A stretch of 64,000 bases of DNA, from NCBI GenBank assembly GCA_029252405.1, contig JAQXBM010000064.1, positions 62,001 through 126,000 of the forward strand, written 5' to 3'. The stretch is from Crocinitomicaceae bacterium (GTDB lineage Bacteria > Bacteroidota > Bacteroidia > Flavobacteriales_D > Crocinitomicaceae). Below are positions 8,200 to 17,773 of this stretch, one piece after another; position 1 is the stretch's first letter, and each line of letters begins with the position of its first letter. The notes under the pieces are model-generated. The model had not been told where the DNA came from, did not search any database, and saw only the letters and a list, made by a program, of their open reading frames with translations. Made by a program: the position numbers and the translations under genes.

Positions 8200-9015
8200 A
8201 TGAAACATTTTTTTGGTTTAGTGATGATATTGTTTGTTTTCGGAGCGTCCGCTCAGGATTCAACAGGGATTCGTTTGATCGAAAAATCGAAAATTGAGCT
8301 CGATTCGACGGCATACTGGAACATGGACGTGATCGGAAATCACCTGGTTTCAATCAACGGTACGATTTCCAAAATCGATACTTCAGGAAAAATCAAGTAC
8401 ACGCAAAGCATCCGATCCTACGGGGAAACAGCGAGTTTGGTGAGCATTAACACCATGAAATTGGTGCATTTTTCAGAAGAGCAACAGACGCTTTGTTTTT
8501 TAGATAACACCTTGACAGCAGCGGAAGATTGCCTCGAATTGGCGGAAGAAGAAATTATCAACGCGACTTTCGTGAGTGCTTCAAGTCAGCCGGATAAAAT
8601 CTGGGTCATGGATCAGCTAAATACTACGCTGTATCAATTGCCCATCATTGGGAATGATCCAACTCGACAAGTGGGAAATCTCAGCGGATTACTCAATTTT
8701 GGTTCAGTCAAACAGATCAAAGAAGCCAACAATAAATTGTACCTATTAACATCCGAAGGGATTTTCATTTTGGATATTTACGGTTCTTTGATTGAAGTAA
8801 TTCGCAACAAAAACATTGATTACATCGATGCGAATGAATCAAAACTCTACATCTTAAGTGCAGGTAAATTGGAGATTCGCCATACTCGAACTGGGGCGTC
8901 CACTGCGATTACGGTGCCCATTTCTGACGTTTTTCAGGTGAAAATTGTGAATGGCGCCTTGTTCGCAAGAACTCCAAAAAATGTTCATAAGTTTGAGCTT
9001 CAAATGCTTGATTAG
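8200..9015 (+). CDS. Secreted protein of unknown function, possible beta-propeller
   Basis: The 271-residue product has a signal peptide (about residues 1-18, ending in GASAQ). The rest is rich in short beta-type segments such as KLYLLTSEGIFILDIYG and KLYILSAGKLEIRH, repeating at about 40-residue intervals. That pattern suits a small beta-propeller, but no catalytic motif is visible. It lies 11 nt after the second GH3 gene and is probably co-transcribed with it. Periplasmic location is inferred from the signal peptide. Confidence 0.75.
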   Translation: MKHFFGLVMILFVFGASAQDSTGIRLIEKSKIELDSTAYWNMDVIGNHLVSINGTISKIDTSGKIKYTQSIRSYGETASLVSINTMKLVHFSEEQQTLCFLDNTLTAAEDCLELAEEEIINATFVSASSQPDKIWVMDQLNTTLYQLPIIGNDPTRQVGNLSGLLNFGSVKQIKEANNKLYLLTSEGIFILDIYGSLIEVIRNKNIDYIDANESKLYILSAGKLEIRHTRTGASTAITVPISDVFQVKIVNGALFARTPKNVHKFELQMLD

Positions 9016-9114
9016 CCCTTGCCCGTTGACGCAAAGTTCTTAATTTAGTCAGTCCGTTCTGGTAGCTATCAGAAATGGATACTATTAGAATAATCAACAC
9101 AAAAAATCGCGCAT

Positions 9115-9729
9115 ATGCATGTTGCAATAGCAGGGAATATCGGAGCTGGAAAAACGACGTTAACAAAGTTACTCGCCAAACATTATGGTTGGACAACTCA
9201 CTTTGAGGATGTAGAACAGAATCCATATTTGAACGATTTCTACGAAGACATGCAGCGTTGGTCATTCAACTTGCAAATCTACTACCTCAACAGTCGATTT
9301 ACTCAAGTGCAGGAAATTCAGCAATCAGAAAAGACAGTCATCCAAGATCGAACGATTTACGAAGATGCATTCATTTTTGCGCCGAACTTGCACTCAATGG
9401 GACTGATGACAACACGTGATTTTGAGAACTATTTTTCTCTCTTCAACTTGATGGATTCGTTTGTTTCGTCTCCTGATTTGTTGATTTATTTGCGTGCAAG
9501 TGTTCCAACTTTGGTAAACCAGATTCAGCAACGTGGTCGTGATTACGAAGAAAGCATTCGCCTTGATTACTTGAAGCGATTGAATGAGCGCTACGAAGCT
9601 TGGATTTCGACTTACGACAAAGGAAAATTGTTGATCGTTGATGTTGATAACAATAACTTCATGGAGAATCAAGAAGATCTCGGGAAGATTATCAACACGA
9701 TCGACGCGGAAATCAACGGATTGTTTTAA
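9115..9729 (+). CDS. Deoxynucleoside kinase (dGK/dCK/TK2 family)
   Basis: It phosphorylates deoxynucleosides for dNTP salvage in the cytoplasm. The P-loop GNIGAGKTTL is at residues 7-16. The motif QDRTIYEDAF carries the DR(S/T) substrate-site arginine, and RGRDYEESIRLDYLKRLNERY is the usual LID arginine region. The length of 204 residues is typical for bacterial members. It precedes hldD by 18 nt. Whether it prefers purine or pyrimidine substrates cannot be decided here. Confidence 0.9.
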   Translation: MHVAIAGNIGAGKTTLTKLLAKHYGWTTHFEDVEQNPYLNDFYEDMQRWSFNLQIYYLNSRFTQVQEIQQSEKTVIQDRTIYEDAFIFAPNLHSMGLMTTRDFENYFSLFNLMDSFVSSPDLLIYLRASVPTLVNQIQQRGRDYEESIRLDYLKRLNERYEAWISTYDKGKLLIVDVDNNNFMENQEDLGKIINTIDAEINGLF

Positions 9730-9747
9730 TCCAACAAAAAGCATTTT

Positions 9748-10719
9748 ATGAAACGTATAGTTGTAACAGGGGCTGCCGGATTTATCGGAAGTTGCCTTGT
9801 CAGTCGATTGAATAAAGCTGGATATACAGATATTATCGTGGTTGACGATTTCTCAAAAACGGAAAAGGACGGAAACCTGGAGGGAAAGACGATCAACATG
9901 AAAATTGGTCGTAAAGATTTCATTTCGTGGTTGGCAGATTTCGGTGAAGAAGTGGATTTCATTTACCATATTGGAGCACGTACAGATACGACAGAATTTG
10001 ATGTTTCGATCTTTGATGAATTGAACTTGAACTATTCGAAGGATATTTGGAATCACTGCGTGAAGTTCAATATTCCATTGGTTTATGCAAGCTCTGCAGC
10101 GACCTACGGTTTAGGTGAATTCGGGTACAAAGACGATCATTCAGTGATTGATAAATTGAAGCCTCTCAACCCGTATGGCGATTCGAAGAATGATTTCGAT
10201 AAATGGGTCTTGACGCAAGCAGAGTTTCCGCCATTTTGGGCTGGATTGAAGTTCTTCAACGTTTACGGTCCAAATGAATTCCATAAGAGTCGAATGGCAT
10301 CGGTTATTTTCCATGCATTCAATCAAATTGGGAAAACAGATGGAATGAAATTGTTCCGTTCGCACAATCCGGATTACAAAAACGGCGAACAGCTGCGCGA
10401 TTTCGTTTATGTGAAAGATGTTGTGGAAGTTTGTCGCTATTTGATGGAATCATCTCCGGATGCTGGAATCTACAATTTGGGATCTGGAACAGCGCGCACG
10501 TTCCTAGATTTGACCAAGAACACCTTCAAGGCAATGGACAAGGAGGAGAACATTTCTTTTGTTGATACGCCGGAAGATATTCGCGATAAGTATCAGTATT
10601 ACACGGAGGCTGACATGTCAAAATTGGTCAACTCTGGTTACGATATTCCATTCCACACGCTTGAAGAAGGAGTGGAGGACTACGTGAAGAATTACCTAGC
10701 AACAGAAACATATTACTAG
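9748..10719 (+). CDS. hldD: ADP-L-glycero-D-manno-heptose 6-epimerase
   Basis: This extended short-chain dehydrogenase interconverts D- and L-glycero ADP-heptose for the LPS inner core. It shows the NADP-binding motif GAAGFIGS near the N-terminus, SSAATYG, the catalytic YGDSK tyrosine and lysine, and HldD-specific segments such as FKFNVYGPNEFHK-like FNVYGPNEFHKSRMAS and QLRDFVYVKDVV. Length is 323 residues, as usual. It follows the kinase by 18 nt and precedes a membrane protein by 3 nt. Confidence 0.93.
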   Translation: MKRIVVTGAAGFIGSCLVSRLNKAGYTDIIVVDDFSKTEKDGNLEGKTINMKIGRKDFISWLADFGEEVDFIYHIGARTDTTEFDVSIFDELNLNYSKDIWNHCVKFNIPLVYASSAATYGLGEFGYKDDHSVIDKLKPLNPYGDSKNDFDKWVLTQAEFPPFWAGLKFFNVYGPNEFHKSRMASVIFHAFNQIGKTDGMKLFRSHNPDYKNGEQLRDFVYVKDVVEVCRYLMESSPDAGIYNLGSGTARTFLDLTKNTFKAMDKEENISFVDTPEDIRDKYQYYTEADMSKLVNSGYDIPFHTLEEGVEDYVKNYLATETYY

Positions 10720-10722
10720 GTT

Positions 10723-11418
10723 ATGGCAGTGCAGCTAGATGCGGGGAGAATAGTTGATACCATTAAGCTGTTAAAGCTTCGGATCAATGATCGATTTCCT
10801 GATTCTGGGTTGGAGCAAGTGTGTCAACAATTCTTGGACATTGCTCGAAAGAGTAAGAAAAACGCCGAGTGGATTGCCAGACCAAACTTGGCCATTCGAA
10901 TTTCATCTTACGCGGCAATCTTAATTGCGGTTATCGGAATTATCTGGACCATCTCCTTCGTTGATTTTAGTATTCAAGACAATACGCTTGTGAATATAAT
11001 GACATTGCTCGAAGCGTTGATTAATGATGTCGTTTTACTTGGAGCGGCCATCTTTTTTCTTGTAACAATTGAGTTGAGAGTGAAACGAAAACGCGCTCTG
11101 GAACGTTTAAATGAGCTCCGAGTAATTGCCCATGTAATCGATATGCACCAGCTCACGAAGGACCCGAATGTGATTGGGAATTCTAGCATGAATACGACGC
11201 ACTCACCCAAAAGAGTTTTGACGCAATACGAATTGGAGCGCTATCTGGATTACTGTTCGGAGTTAATGTCATTGATTTCGAAAGTGGCAATCCTTTATGC
11301 GCAGAGTTTACCTGACGAGGTGATTGTTCATGCGGTGAATGAGGTCGAGGAACTAACCAGCGGGCTGAGTCGAAAGATCTATCAGAAATTGATGATTTTG
11401 GATAAGGCGAAGGGCTAG
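10723..11418 (+). CDS. Membrane protein of unknown function, two helices
   Basis: This 231-residue protein has a soluble N-terminal part (residues 1-60), two hydrophobic segments (about 62-83 and 97-117) and a long helical, charged C-terminal part rich in Leu and Glu. No enzymatic motif is visible. It begins 3 nt after hldD and so is probably co-transcribed, yet the protein itself gives no link to LPS synthesis. An AT-rich inverted repeat follows the gene. Confidence 0.7.
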   Translation: MAVQLDAGRIVDTIKLLKLRINDRFPDSGLEQVCQQFLDIARKSKKNAEWIARPNLAIRISSYAAILIAVIGIIWTISFVDFSIQDNTLVNIMTLLEALINDVVLLGAAIFFLVTIELRVKRKRALERLNELRVIAHVIDMHQLTKDPNVIGNSSMNTTHSPKRVLTQYELERYLDYCSELMSLISKVAILYAQSLPDEVIVHAVNEVEELTSGLSRKIYQKLMILDKAKG

Positions 11419-11432
11419 TTTAGCTTATTTAG

Positions 11433-11476
11433 AATATATCTATATCTATATCGCAATATCTCGATATAGATATATT
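11433..11476. repeat. AT-rich inverted repeat with two alternative stem registers
   Basis: AATATATCTATATC (11433-11446) is the exact reverse complement of GATATAGATATATT (11463-11476). In a shifted register TATATCTATATCG (11441-11453) pairs exactly with CGATATAGATATA (11462-11474) around an 8-nt loop. It lies 15 nt after a stop codon. It may be a terminator-like or mRNA-stabilising hairpin, although no T run follows directly. Confidence 0.7.
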
Positions 11477-11645
11477 GCACTATTCCGTTTTTTTGCTATT
11501 GAACACCTGATTTTTCAAAAATAGCCATTTAGCCGTGTTCCTAAATAGATACCAATAAAGCCAATGCTTTATTCACAATTCTTCAACCCAAAACAGCGCA
11601 GATCAACAATATTTGTATTTTCGCACAGTACTTAATTCACCATTC

Positions 11646-12578
11646 ATGAACTCCTATTACACTCCATCAGGAAAATTTTCACCGCTATCGTTTATTCTAT
11701 TTGCCGTGCTTGCCTTGGTCGTTTTTCCAGTTTTGGGCGGACTTTATACGTACGCAATTTGGTACATTCCTCTCATCTATATCAACTTTCTGATTACTGG
11801 GGCATTCGCGATTTTGCTCGGGATTTTAATCAAATTTTTTGTGATCCGATTTGGGAAAGTGCGCAACACTAAGCTTGGTATTGCTTTTGGCGTAATTGGT
11901 GGAACACTTGCAATTTACGCTCATTGGGTTGTTTGGGCAGACCTGATGATAAACTCAGAAGAAGTTATCGGAAATGGTCGAATGGGAGTACTTTCAAGCA
12001 GCACAAACTTCGAGGAATTGCTCATCATAGCGCAAAACCCGAAGCTTCTTTTTGAACTCATGTCGGAGGTTAGTTCTTTCGGTACTTGGAGCATATTTGG
12101 GTTTATGGTTAGCGGAGTTCTGCTTTGGATTATTTGGATCATCGAAGCGATTGTGATTTATATCGGAGCAATCATTATAGGAATTCCAGATACCAAGGTT
12201 CCTTTCTGCGAAAAGAGCAATGCTTGGTTCAAGGAAACGGAATTAACACCAATGTCATTTATCTTTTCTAAGCCTGATTTAGTGAATGAATTGGAGCTAG
12301 GACAAACGAAGATTTTATCCACCTTGACTTTGCACGATGTGGTTCGCGATAATACGAGTTATTCCCAGTTCACAATTTACAGTTCAGATCACGATGAAAA
12401 CTACCTGACGGTGGTCAACAAGAAAAAAATGATCGACTCCAAAGGAGAAGTCAATTATGAAGATGACGAAGTGATTGAATACATAGAGATTTCATCTCAA
12501 ACTTTGAAAATATTGGAGAATGTCCCGAAAAGGGAACGAAACAATACAAAGGCCGAGAAAGAAACGGCTGAAGAGTAG
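11646..12578 (+). CDS. Membrane protein of unknown function
   Basis: From the ATG at 11646 the protein has 310 residues. Hydrophobic segments lie at about 12-35, 40-60, 77-97 and 145-175. A charged cytoplasmic-type tail follows, with many Asp/Glu/Lys, ending in a Lys/Glu-rich stretch. A start at 11613 is in frame, but a TATTTTCG box upstream overlaps that extension, so I chose the inner ATG. It is followed 15 nt later by another membrane-protein gene and is probably co-transcribed with it. I do not recognise the family. Confidence 0.7.
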   Translation: MNSYYTPSGKFSPLSFILFAVLALVVFPVLGGLYTYAIWYIPLIYINFLITGAFAILLGILIKFFVIRFGKVRNTKLGIAFGVIGGTLAIYAHWVVWADLMINSEEVIGNGRMGVLSSSTNFEELLIIAQNPKLLFELMSEVSSFGTWSIFGFMVSGVLLWIIWIIEAIVIYIGAIIIGIPDTKVPFCEKSNAWFKETELTPMSFIFSKPDLVNELELGQTKILSTLTLHDVVRDNTSYSQFTIYSSDHDENYLTVVNKKKMIDSKGEVNYEDDEVIEYIEISSQTLKILENVPKRERNNTKAEKETAEE

Positions 12579-12593
12579 ATAAGCAATTGATTT

Positions 12594-13205
12594 ATGGAAG
12601 CTTTTCTTTACGGTATTACAAGCATTCTCTCATTTGAAGTCGCGCTTTATGTGATTTTTGCCTTTATCCTATTCGGTAAGTTGAGTGCTTTTTTTGGGTC
12701 GCATATCGCTAAGGTGATAATACTATCGCTTACAACGGTGTTCCTTATTTTCTCTTTTACTATTCTTAGCCCAAGTACGGTTTATGAAACCTTATCCAGT
12801 TTAGGGACGATTGTTTTGATTTTGACAATTCTGGTCTCACTTCATTTCCTAGGGGTGTTTAAAGCAATTAAATCTGTTGAATTGCGATCTCTTATTGAAG
12901 GCACATTCAATTGGTTGACACCTGTAGTTTTTGGATATTGGTTGTTTGTTCAATCTTTTGCGCGCATAGGTCCGATTATCGGCTCAATGATGTTTGGAGA
13001 GGATGGATTTACACAAAATGCTGAATTGGTTCCTTTGTTTTTTGCACTTGGGCTATCTTTGACAGTTGGAGGAGTGCTCGTTTTTTCGTGGTTCTTCCAT
13101 GATAAATTCAAGGAAATGCAATTTTGGAAGGTGATTCAAGTGATCGCTGCAATAGTCGTTTTGTTGTACTCGCTGAGATTGCTAATAATGGTGACTTTCG
13201 TTTAG
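12594..13205 (+). CDS. Polytopic membrane protein of unknown function
   Basis: The 203-residue protein is almost entirely hydrophobic, with about six helices (near residues 13-33, 40-60, 66-86, 100-125, 140-165 and 178-200). It has no recognisable transport signature and may form a two-gene unit with the membrane protein 15 nt upstream. Its last 4 nt overlap the convergent glycosyltransferase gene. Confidence 0.7.
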   Translation: MEAFLYGITSILSFEVALYVIFAFILFGKLSAFFGSHIAKVIILSLTTVFLIFSFTILSPSTVYETLSSLGTIVLILTILVSLHFLGVFKAIKSVELRSLIEGTFNWLTPVVFGYWLFVQSFARIGPIIGSMMFGEDGFTQNAELVPLFFALGLSLTVGGVLVFSWFFHDKFKEMQFWKVIQVIAAIVVLLYSLRLLIMVTFV

Positions 13206-13822
13206 CTCTTAGTTGTAAGGTGCACAAATTTCTCTGATATAGAGGAGGAAAGTAAATCTTCTTCATTGTCGAGATCGTTCAAAGTCTCAATGATTCCTAC
13301 TGAATACCCTTTCGATTTCAATTCCTCCAAAGTGACGTCCATTAACGTCTCTGTGCTCCATGGCTTATCTTCAAAAATGCAGTCAATCATGGATCCCATT
13401 CCGATTAGGTAGTAACCACCGTCTTCGGCTGGACCAAAAACAGTCTCGTTTGAATTGAGTTCACTTAATCCTTTCTCAATGATCTCAGAGCTTAAATCGG
13501 GTAAGTCCGATCCTACGCCAACAATCTTATCATAACCAAGTTCGAAACCTGTTCTGAAGGCGCCTGACATTCTTTCACCGAGGTCATTTCCTTGCTGAAC
13601 ATACTGCTCAAAACCATTCCATCGTGTAGGATCTTTCTCAGAAGAGAAGTAAATATGCACATCGCAATTTTGCACGCCGGCAGTCGCTTCTTCCGTGATT
13701 TCCATCAGATGTTTGTAGACCTCGAATGCGGCTTCTTGTCCAATCGTTTTCGCTAATCGAGTTTTTGCCGTTCCGAGGATGGCATTCTTGACGAATACAA
13801 CCAATAGTCTTTTGTCTGACAT
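13202..13822 (-). CDS. TIGR04282-family glycosyltransferase (DUF2064)
   Basis: The 206-residue protein has the GT-A-like start LLVVFVKNAILGTAKTRLA, then GVGSDLPDLS (metal-binding Asp pair) and GPAEDGGYYLIGM, the hallmark of this family. Homologs are annotated as arsenosugar-biosynthesis glycosyltransferases or as molybdenum-cofactor-like nucleotidyltransferases; the true donor and acceptor are unproven. The gene starts 1 nt after the rhodanese gene, a neighbour often seen with this family. No arsenosugar radical-SAM gene is present in the window. Confidence 0.85.
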   Translation of the reverse strand: MSDKRLLVVFVKNAILGTAKTRLAKTIGQEAAFEVYKHLMEITEEATAGVQNCDVHIYFSSEKDPTRWNGFEQYVQQGNDLGERMSGAFRTGFELGYDKIVGVGSDLPDLSSEIIEKGLSELNSNETVFGPAEDGGYYLIGMGSMIDCIFEDKPWSTETLMDVTLEELKSKGYSVGIIETLNDLDNEEDLLSSSISEKFVHLTTKS

Positions 13823-13823
13823 G

Positions 13824-14309
13824 CTAGTAAACGATTTTGCCTTTTGTGATCCACTTCCCCCAGTCTTTCGAGTAGCCGTGGATGCGATCGGTTTTGTTTC
13901 CGTGTGAGTCCACTTTTTTCAGGCCTGAGTTGTTCCAAAGGAAAAAGCCACCATATAGGTTTTTGACATTTTTGTATCCAGCTTTCTTTAATTTTTCGCC
14001 TATGTCTTGACTTCGAGCACCAATGCTACAATACACAATAATTTCAGCATTTTTTGGAATAAGTCTCACGGAATGCATGGAAAATTCATCATATCCGACA
14101 CAAGTCGCTCCGCGAATATGACTGATGTTGAATTCTTCTTCCTCGCGTGTATCCAAAAATAAGATGCTTGGATTTCCTATTTTTTTAGATGCTTCGGTGC
14201 AGGTAATCGTGGGAAAACCATTGTAGTGGCTCTTTACCATCTTAAGAAATTCAATCGATTGACCTGAAGCGTTGAATCCAATTAATAGAAAGAATAAAAT
14301 AAATCGCAT
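13824..14309 (-). CDS. Periplasmic rhodanese-domain protein
   Basis: The 161-residue product starts with a signal peptide (about residues 1-17, ending NASGQ) and then one rhodanese domain. It contains FLDTREEEEFNISHIRGA and the active-site loop VYCSIGARSQD, whose Cys is the sulfur carrier. It would handle sulfur or another thiol chemistry in the periplasm. I chose the ATG at 14309 because it begins the signal peptide; an earlier ATG at 14351 overlaps the upstream gene. It is co-directional with the glycosyltransferase, 1 nt apart. Confidence 0.87.
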   Translation of the reverse strand: MRFILFFLLIGFNASGQSIEFLKMVKSHYNGFPTITCTEASKKIGNPSILFLDTREEEEFNISHIRGATCVGYDEFSMHSVRLIPKNAEIIVYCSIGARSQDIGEKLKKAGYKNVKNLYGGFFLWNNSGLKKVDSHGNKTDRIHGYSKDWGKWITKGKIVY

Positions 14310-14338
14310 GTCCGTTTGACGTTTTCTGTTGTTGTTTC

Positions 14339-15295
14339 TTACTCGTAACACGCTAAGGTATCAAAACTCGGAGAATATCCTGCCCAAACACCCAACGCTC
14401 CTCCTTCAATATTGTTTGGAATATTTGTAGGTGTAGCGAATGGATTTCCTGCTGTTGCCAATTGCGTGTACTTCTTTTCTAAGAACTCATACACATTTCG
14501 ATCCATTTTTGACAATTTGATCACAACCGAATCTCCTTCAGGATACAAAAAGCGAAAATCTTCTGGTACACTTGGTCCAATTGCATGCGGATTTTCATAT
14601 GCAAAATCGAAGGTTAAGCCATCAAAAAATTCATCGTTAAATACGGGGTTGAATGTTGGTGTATAGCCTGCGTCGACGGTTGTTCCATCTGGATTCGTAT
14701 TGATTCGCTTGATTTCCCATCTGTAGCCGTCGAATTGGTTGGCAGGATCGGATAAAGTCACCCACGAAAAACCATGATTTGGTGTGTCAGGTTCTGGTTT
14801 CCAGTATAAATTATCGAAAGTCGTCGGTTGAACAATACTTGTTTCTGCGGTGTATGTTTGTCCTTCAAAAGTCACGTTCAACGTGTATGTTTTTCCAACT
14901 TGTCCCCAGATGGCTGTGTTGAATGAGGTGTACGCGCAAATGTTGTAATTCGCTAAATCAGCAACAGAAATTCCGAACATGGCTGCAGCGATTTCTTCCG
15001 ATCCCGGAGGAAGGTTGTCTGAGCACAATTCATCCAATTGAACAGTAGTTGTTCCATCTGAAACTGTAACCACCGCGCCTGTGATAAATCCATTGAGAAA
15101 TGCGTCCAAGTCTGTTGGAGCGTATACTTCTTTTGATTTTGAAAGCATCACAAATGGGGGTTGGTCAGTTTCAATTTGCCCGTCGATCACCAATTTCTCC
15201 TCATATCCAGGAATGTCAATGGTGACTTCCTTCGTGCATCCGTTCAGCAACAGCAGCATTGCCAATAGCGGAAATAAAATAGTTTGTTTTTTCAT
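14339..15295 (-). CDS. DUF4249-family outer-membrane lipoprotein
   Basis: A lipoprotein signal peptide with lipobox LLLNGC leads a 318-residue protein that begins, after the Cys, with VTIDIPGYEEKLVIDGQI, characteristic of DUF4249. The rest is beta-rich, with an immunoglobulin-like appearance. DUF4249 proteins are regularly coded next to TonB-dependent receptors, as here (3 nt apart), and probably act as surface-exposed substrate-binding or capping partners, analogous to SusD. The substrate is unknown. Confidence 0.85.
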   Translation of the reverse strand: MKKQTILFPLLAMLLLLNGCTKEVTIDIPGYEEKLVIDGQIETDQPPFVMLSKSKEVYAPTDLDAFLNGFITGAVVTVSDGTTTVQLDELCSDNLPPGSEEIAAAMFGISVADLANYNICAYTSFNTAIWGQVGKTYTLNVTFEGQTYTAETSIVQPTTFDNLYWKPEPDTPNHGFSWVTLSDPANQFDGYRWEIKRINTNPDGTTVDAGYTPTFNPVFNDEFFDGLTFDFAYENPHAIGPSVPEDFRFLYPEGDSVVIKLSKMDRNVYEFLEKKYTQLATAGNPFATPTNIPNNIEGGALGVWAGYSPSFDTLACYE

Positions 15296-15298
15296 CTT

Positions 15299-17695
15299 CT
15301 AAAATTCAAAATTCCATGTTACACTCGGGATGATCGGGAACAAGGTTACTTGTTGTACCGAAATCTCAAAATCCCCTTGAAGGAAATCCCCATCATTATC
15401 TACGTATAGAAAATAAGGATTCGCCCTGTTGTATACGTTGTAGACTGAAAATGCCCAATTGCTTTTAAAGCGTTTCTTCACTTGGATGACTTTTCCAGTT
15501 GTTGGGTCTTCTTTTTCTTTGTAAGCTTTCGAGTACCAAATTGCGGAAATGTCCAATCGGTGATAAGGCGCCATTCTTGTTGAATTTCGTTGACCATAAT
15601 CGAATAGCAAATCTTGTCCTTGAACATACCACGCTGTTGGAAGTGTGAGCGTGTTTCCTGTCGCATAAATAAAGGAACTCGAGAAGGTCCAGCGATCGTT
15701 CAATTCATAGCTGGCGACAATCGAAAGGTCATGTCGACGATCGTATTTGGCAGCGAATTTCTCTCCGTTGTTTAGATCATCAAATACGCGCTCTGTTTTA
15801 CTCCAAGTATAGCCAATCCATCCTGTTAGTTTCCCGAGTGCTTTTTTTAGGAAGAATTCAGCCCCATAACTCCATCCTCGACCAAAAGTGAGCAGGTTAT
15901 CCGTATTGTCGTTTACGTTGTCTGACGGCAATGCACCTTCTTTGTACTCGATCAAGTTGCGCATGTCTTTGTAGTAAACTTCGACCGATGTTTCGTACTT
16001 GTTTTCTTTGAAATTTCTGAAATATCCCACTGAACCTTGCCAGCCGATCTGTGGCTTAGCGATATTGGTTGTTGGGAACCAAATGTCCGTTGGAAGCGAC
16101 ACTGCTGAGAGCGAAGTCAAGTGAACATATTGATAATTGTATGAATAACCTGCTTTGATGGAACTGTTGTCCGGCAGCAAGTAACGCATAGAAACGCGAG
16201 GTTCCAATCCGTGGTAAAACTGAATGAGATCGCCTTTTTCATATACAATGGTAGTATCAGGTGAGCTGATGTCTCCTTTAATATATCTGGTAAATGGTCC
16301 AACGTGAGAAAATGTGCTGTATCTCAATCCAACATTGAATTTCCACTGCTCGTTCAGATCAAATTCATCCAGAACGTAGGCTGCGGTTTCATGACTTTTC
16401 AATTCTTGTGCAAGTCCTGTATCAAACTCGATGTCTTCTTGCGAAGCGGAAACACTGGTTGGTGTGAAAGTATGATGTGTATAATGCGCGCCAAGCTTTA
16501 TTTTGTTCCGAGGGTTCGGGAAATAAGTAAAGTCAACCTTTCCACCGATATCGCGAATTCCTGATTTCAACCTAAAGCTGAATTCGTCCTGTTCCGATCC
16601 AAAACTAAAAAGGTAATCAGTGAACGTACCGGTAACATTCATGAATAGTTTGCTCGAAAAAAGGTGATTCCAACGTAAGGATGCTATTCCATTTCCCCAA
16701 GGCATATTTGCATTGAAATCTCCATCTGGATCGTTAAAAGTGAACTCATCTTTACCGTAATATCCGCTCAGGAAAATACGGTCTTTCTTTCCAAGTTTAT
16801 AGTTGAGCTTAAGGTTCAAATCGTAAAAGAAATAGCTCGATCCTGCAAAAGGTGAAGTGTCGTTAATAAAAGCCTTCATCAACACATCGATGTAGGTTCT
16901 TCGACCTGAAACCATGAAAGAACCCTTGTCTTTTTTCAATGGACCTTCAACAGTGATTCGAGAAGAAATAACTCCTAAACCACCTTTTACACTGAGTCGT
17001 TTGTAGTTCCCTTCGTTCATGTTGACTTCCAAAACAGAAGACATTCGACCTCCAAAATTGGCGGGCATTCCACCTTTGATGAGGTTCACGCTTTTTACTG
17101 CATCAGAATTAAAAACGGAGAAGAATCCAAATAGGTGTGAGGCGTTGTAAACAACCGCTTCATCCAAGAGAACCAAGTTTTGATCCGGTCCACCACCTCG
17201 AACGTAAAAACCTTGTCCTCCTTCTGCAGCCGAGGAGACCCCAGGGAGTAATTGAATCGTTTTTACCACATCTACCTCACCCAAAAAGGCTGGGAGCTTC
17301 TTGATTTCATCAATATCTAGTTCTATTTGACCGATGTTTGTGCTATTCGTATTATCGGATGCGTTTGCATTGACAATTACTTCGTCGACTTCTTGAAAAT
17401 CTGAACCTGCTTCAAAATCAAATTGAATATCACCATCCAATACAATTTCCTTTGTCTCGGTGTCCATGCCTCCAATCCTAAATTCCACTTGGTAAGTGTC
17501 GCAAGGAACGGTAAGAGAATAAAATCCGTAGGTATTGGTCAGAACGCCTTTGGAAATGCTTGGGATAAACACTTTCGCATCAATGATCGTTTCTCCGTCT
17601 TTTGCGTTGGTGATATAACCACTTAAGGTACATGTCTCTTGAGAAAATGAACTAAAGGAAAGAAGTGCGAATGCACAAATAATCAAACGAAGCAT
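15299..17695 (-). CDS. TonB-dependent receptor with carboxypeptidase-like N-domain
   Basis: This outer-membrane receptor of 798 residues starts at ATG 17695, which begins a clear signal peptide (LRLIICAFALLSFSSFSQ). An N-terminal carboxypeptidase-regulatory-like domain (about residues 22-105) is followed by the plug domain, with FYVRGGGPDQNLVLLDEAVV near residue 160, and a large beta-barrel ending in an aromatic residue (NFEF). It imports an unknown ligand using energy from TonB. It is first in a unit with the DUF4249 lipoprotein, 3 nt downstream. An ATG at 17731 is possible but would hide the signal peptide. Confidence 0.92.
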   Translation of the reverse strand: MLRLIICAFALLSFSSFSQETCTLSGYITNAKDGETIIDAKVFIPSISKGVLTNTYGFYSLTVPCDTYQVEFRIGGMDTETKEIVLDGDIQFDFEAGSDFQEVDEVIVNANASDNTNSTNIGQIELDIDEIKKLPAFLGEVDVVKTIQLLPGVSSAAEGGQGFYVRGGGPDQNLVLLDEAVVYNASHLFGFFSVFNSDAVKSVNLIKGGMPANFGGRMSSVLEVNMNEGNYKRLSVKGGLGVISSRITVEGPLKKDKGSFMVSGRRTYIDVLMKAFINDTSPFAGSSYFFYDLNLKLNYKLGKKDRIFLSGYYGKDEFTFNDPDGDFNANMPWGNGIASLRWNHLFSSKLFMNVTGTFTDYLFSFGSEQDEFSFRLKSGIRDIGGKVDFTYFPNPRNKIKLGAHYTHHTFTPTSVSASQEDIEFDTGLAQELKSHETAAYVLDEFDLNEQWKFNVGLRYSTFSHVGPFTRYIKGDISSPDTTIVYEKGDLIQFYHGLEPRVSMRYLLPDNSSIKAGYSYNYQYVHLTSLSAVSLPTDIWFPTTNIAKPQIGWQGSVGYFRNFKENKYETSVEVYYKDMRNLIEYKEGALPSDNVNDNTDNLLTFGRGWSYGAEFFLKKALGKLTGWIGYTWSKTERVFDDLNNGEKFAAKYDRRHDLSIVASYELNDRWTFSSSFIYATGNTLTLPTAWYVQGQDLLFDYGQRNSTRMAPYHRLDISAIWYSKAYKEKEDPTTGKVIQVKKRFKSNWAFSVYNVYNRANPYFLYVDNDGDFLQGDFEISVQQVTLFPIIPSVTWNFEF

Positions 17696-17773
17696 TGAAA
17701 AGTCTTTGCGTAAAGATCGTGATTCTATCATTTTAGAGCAACCTAAACAGCGGATTTAACAAATCACATTGAT

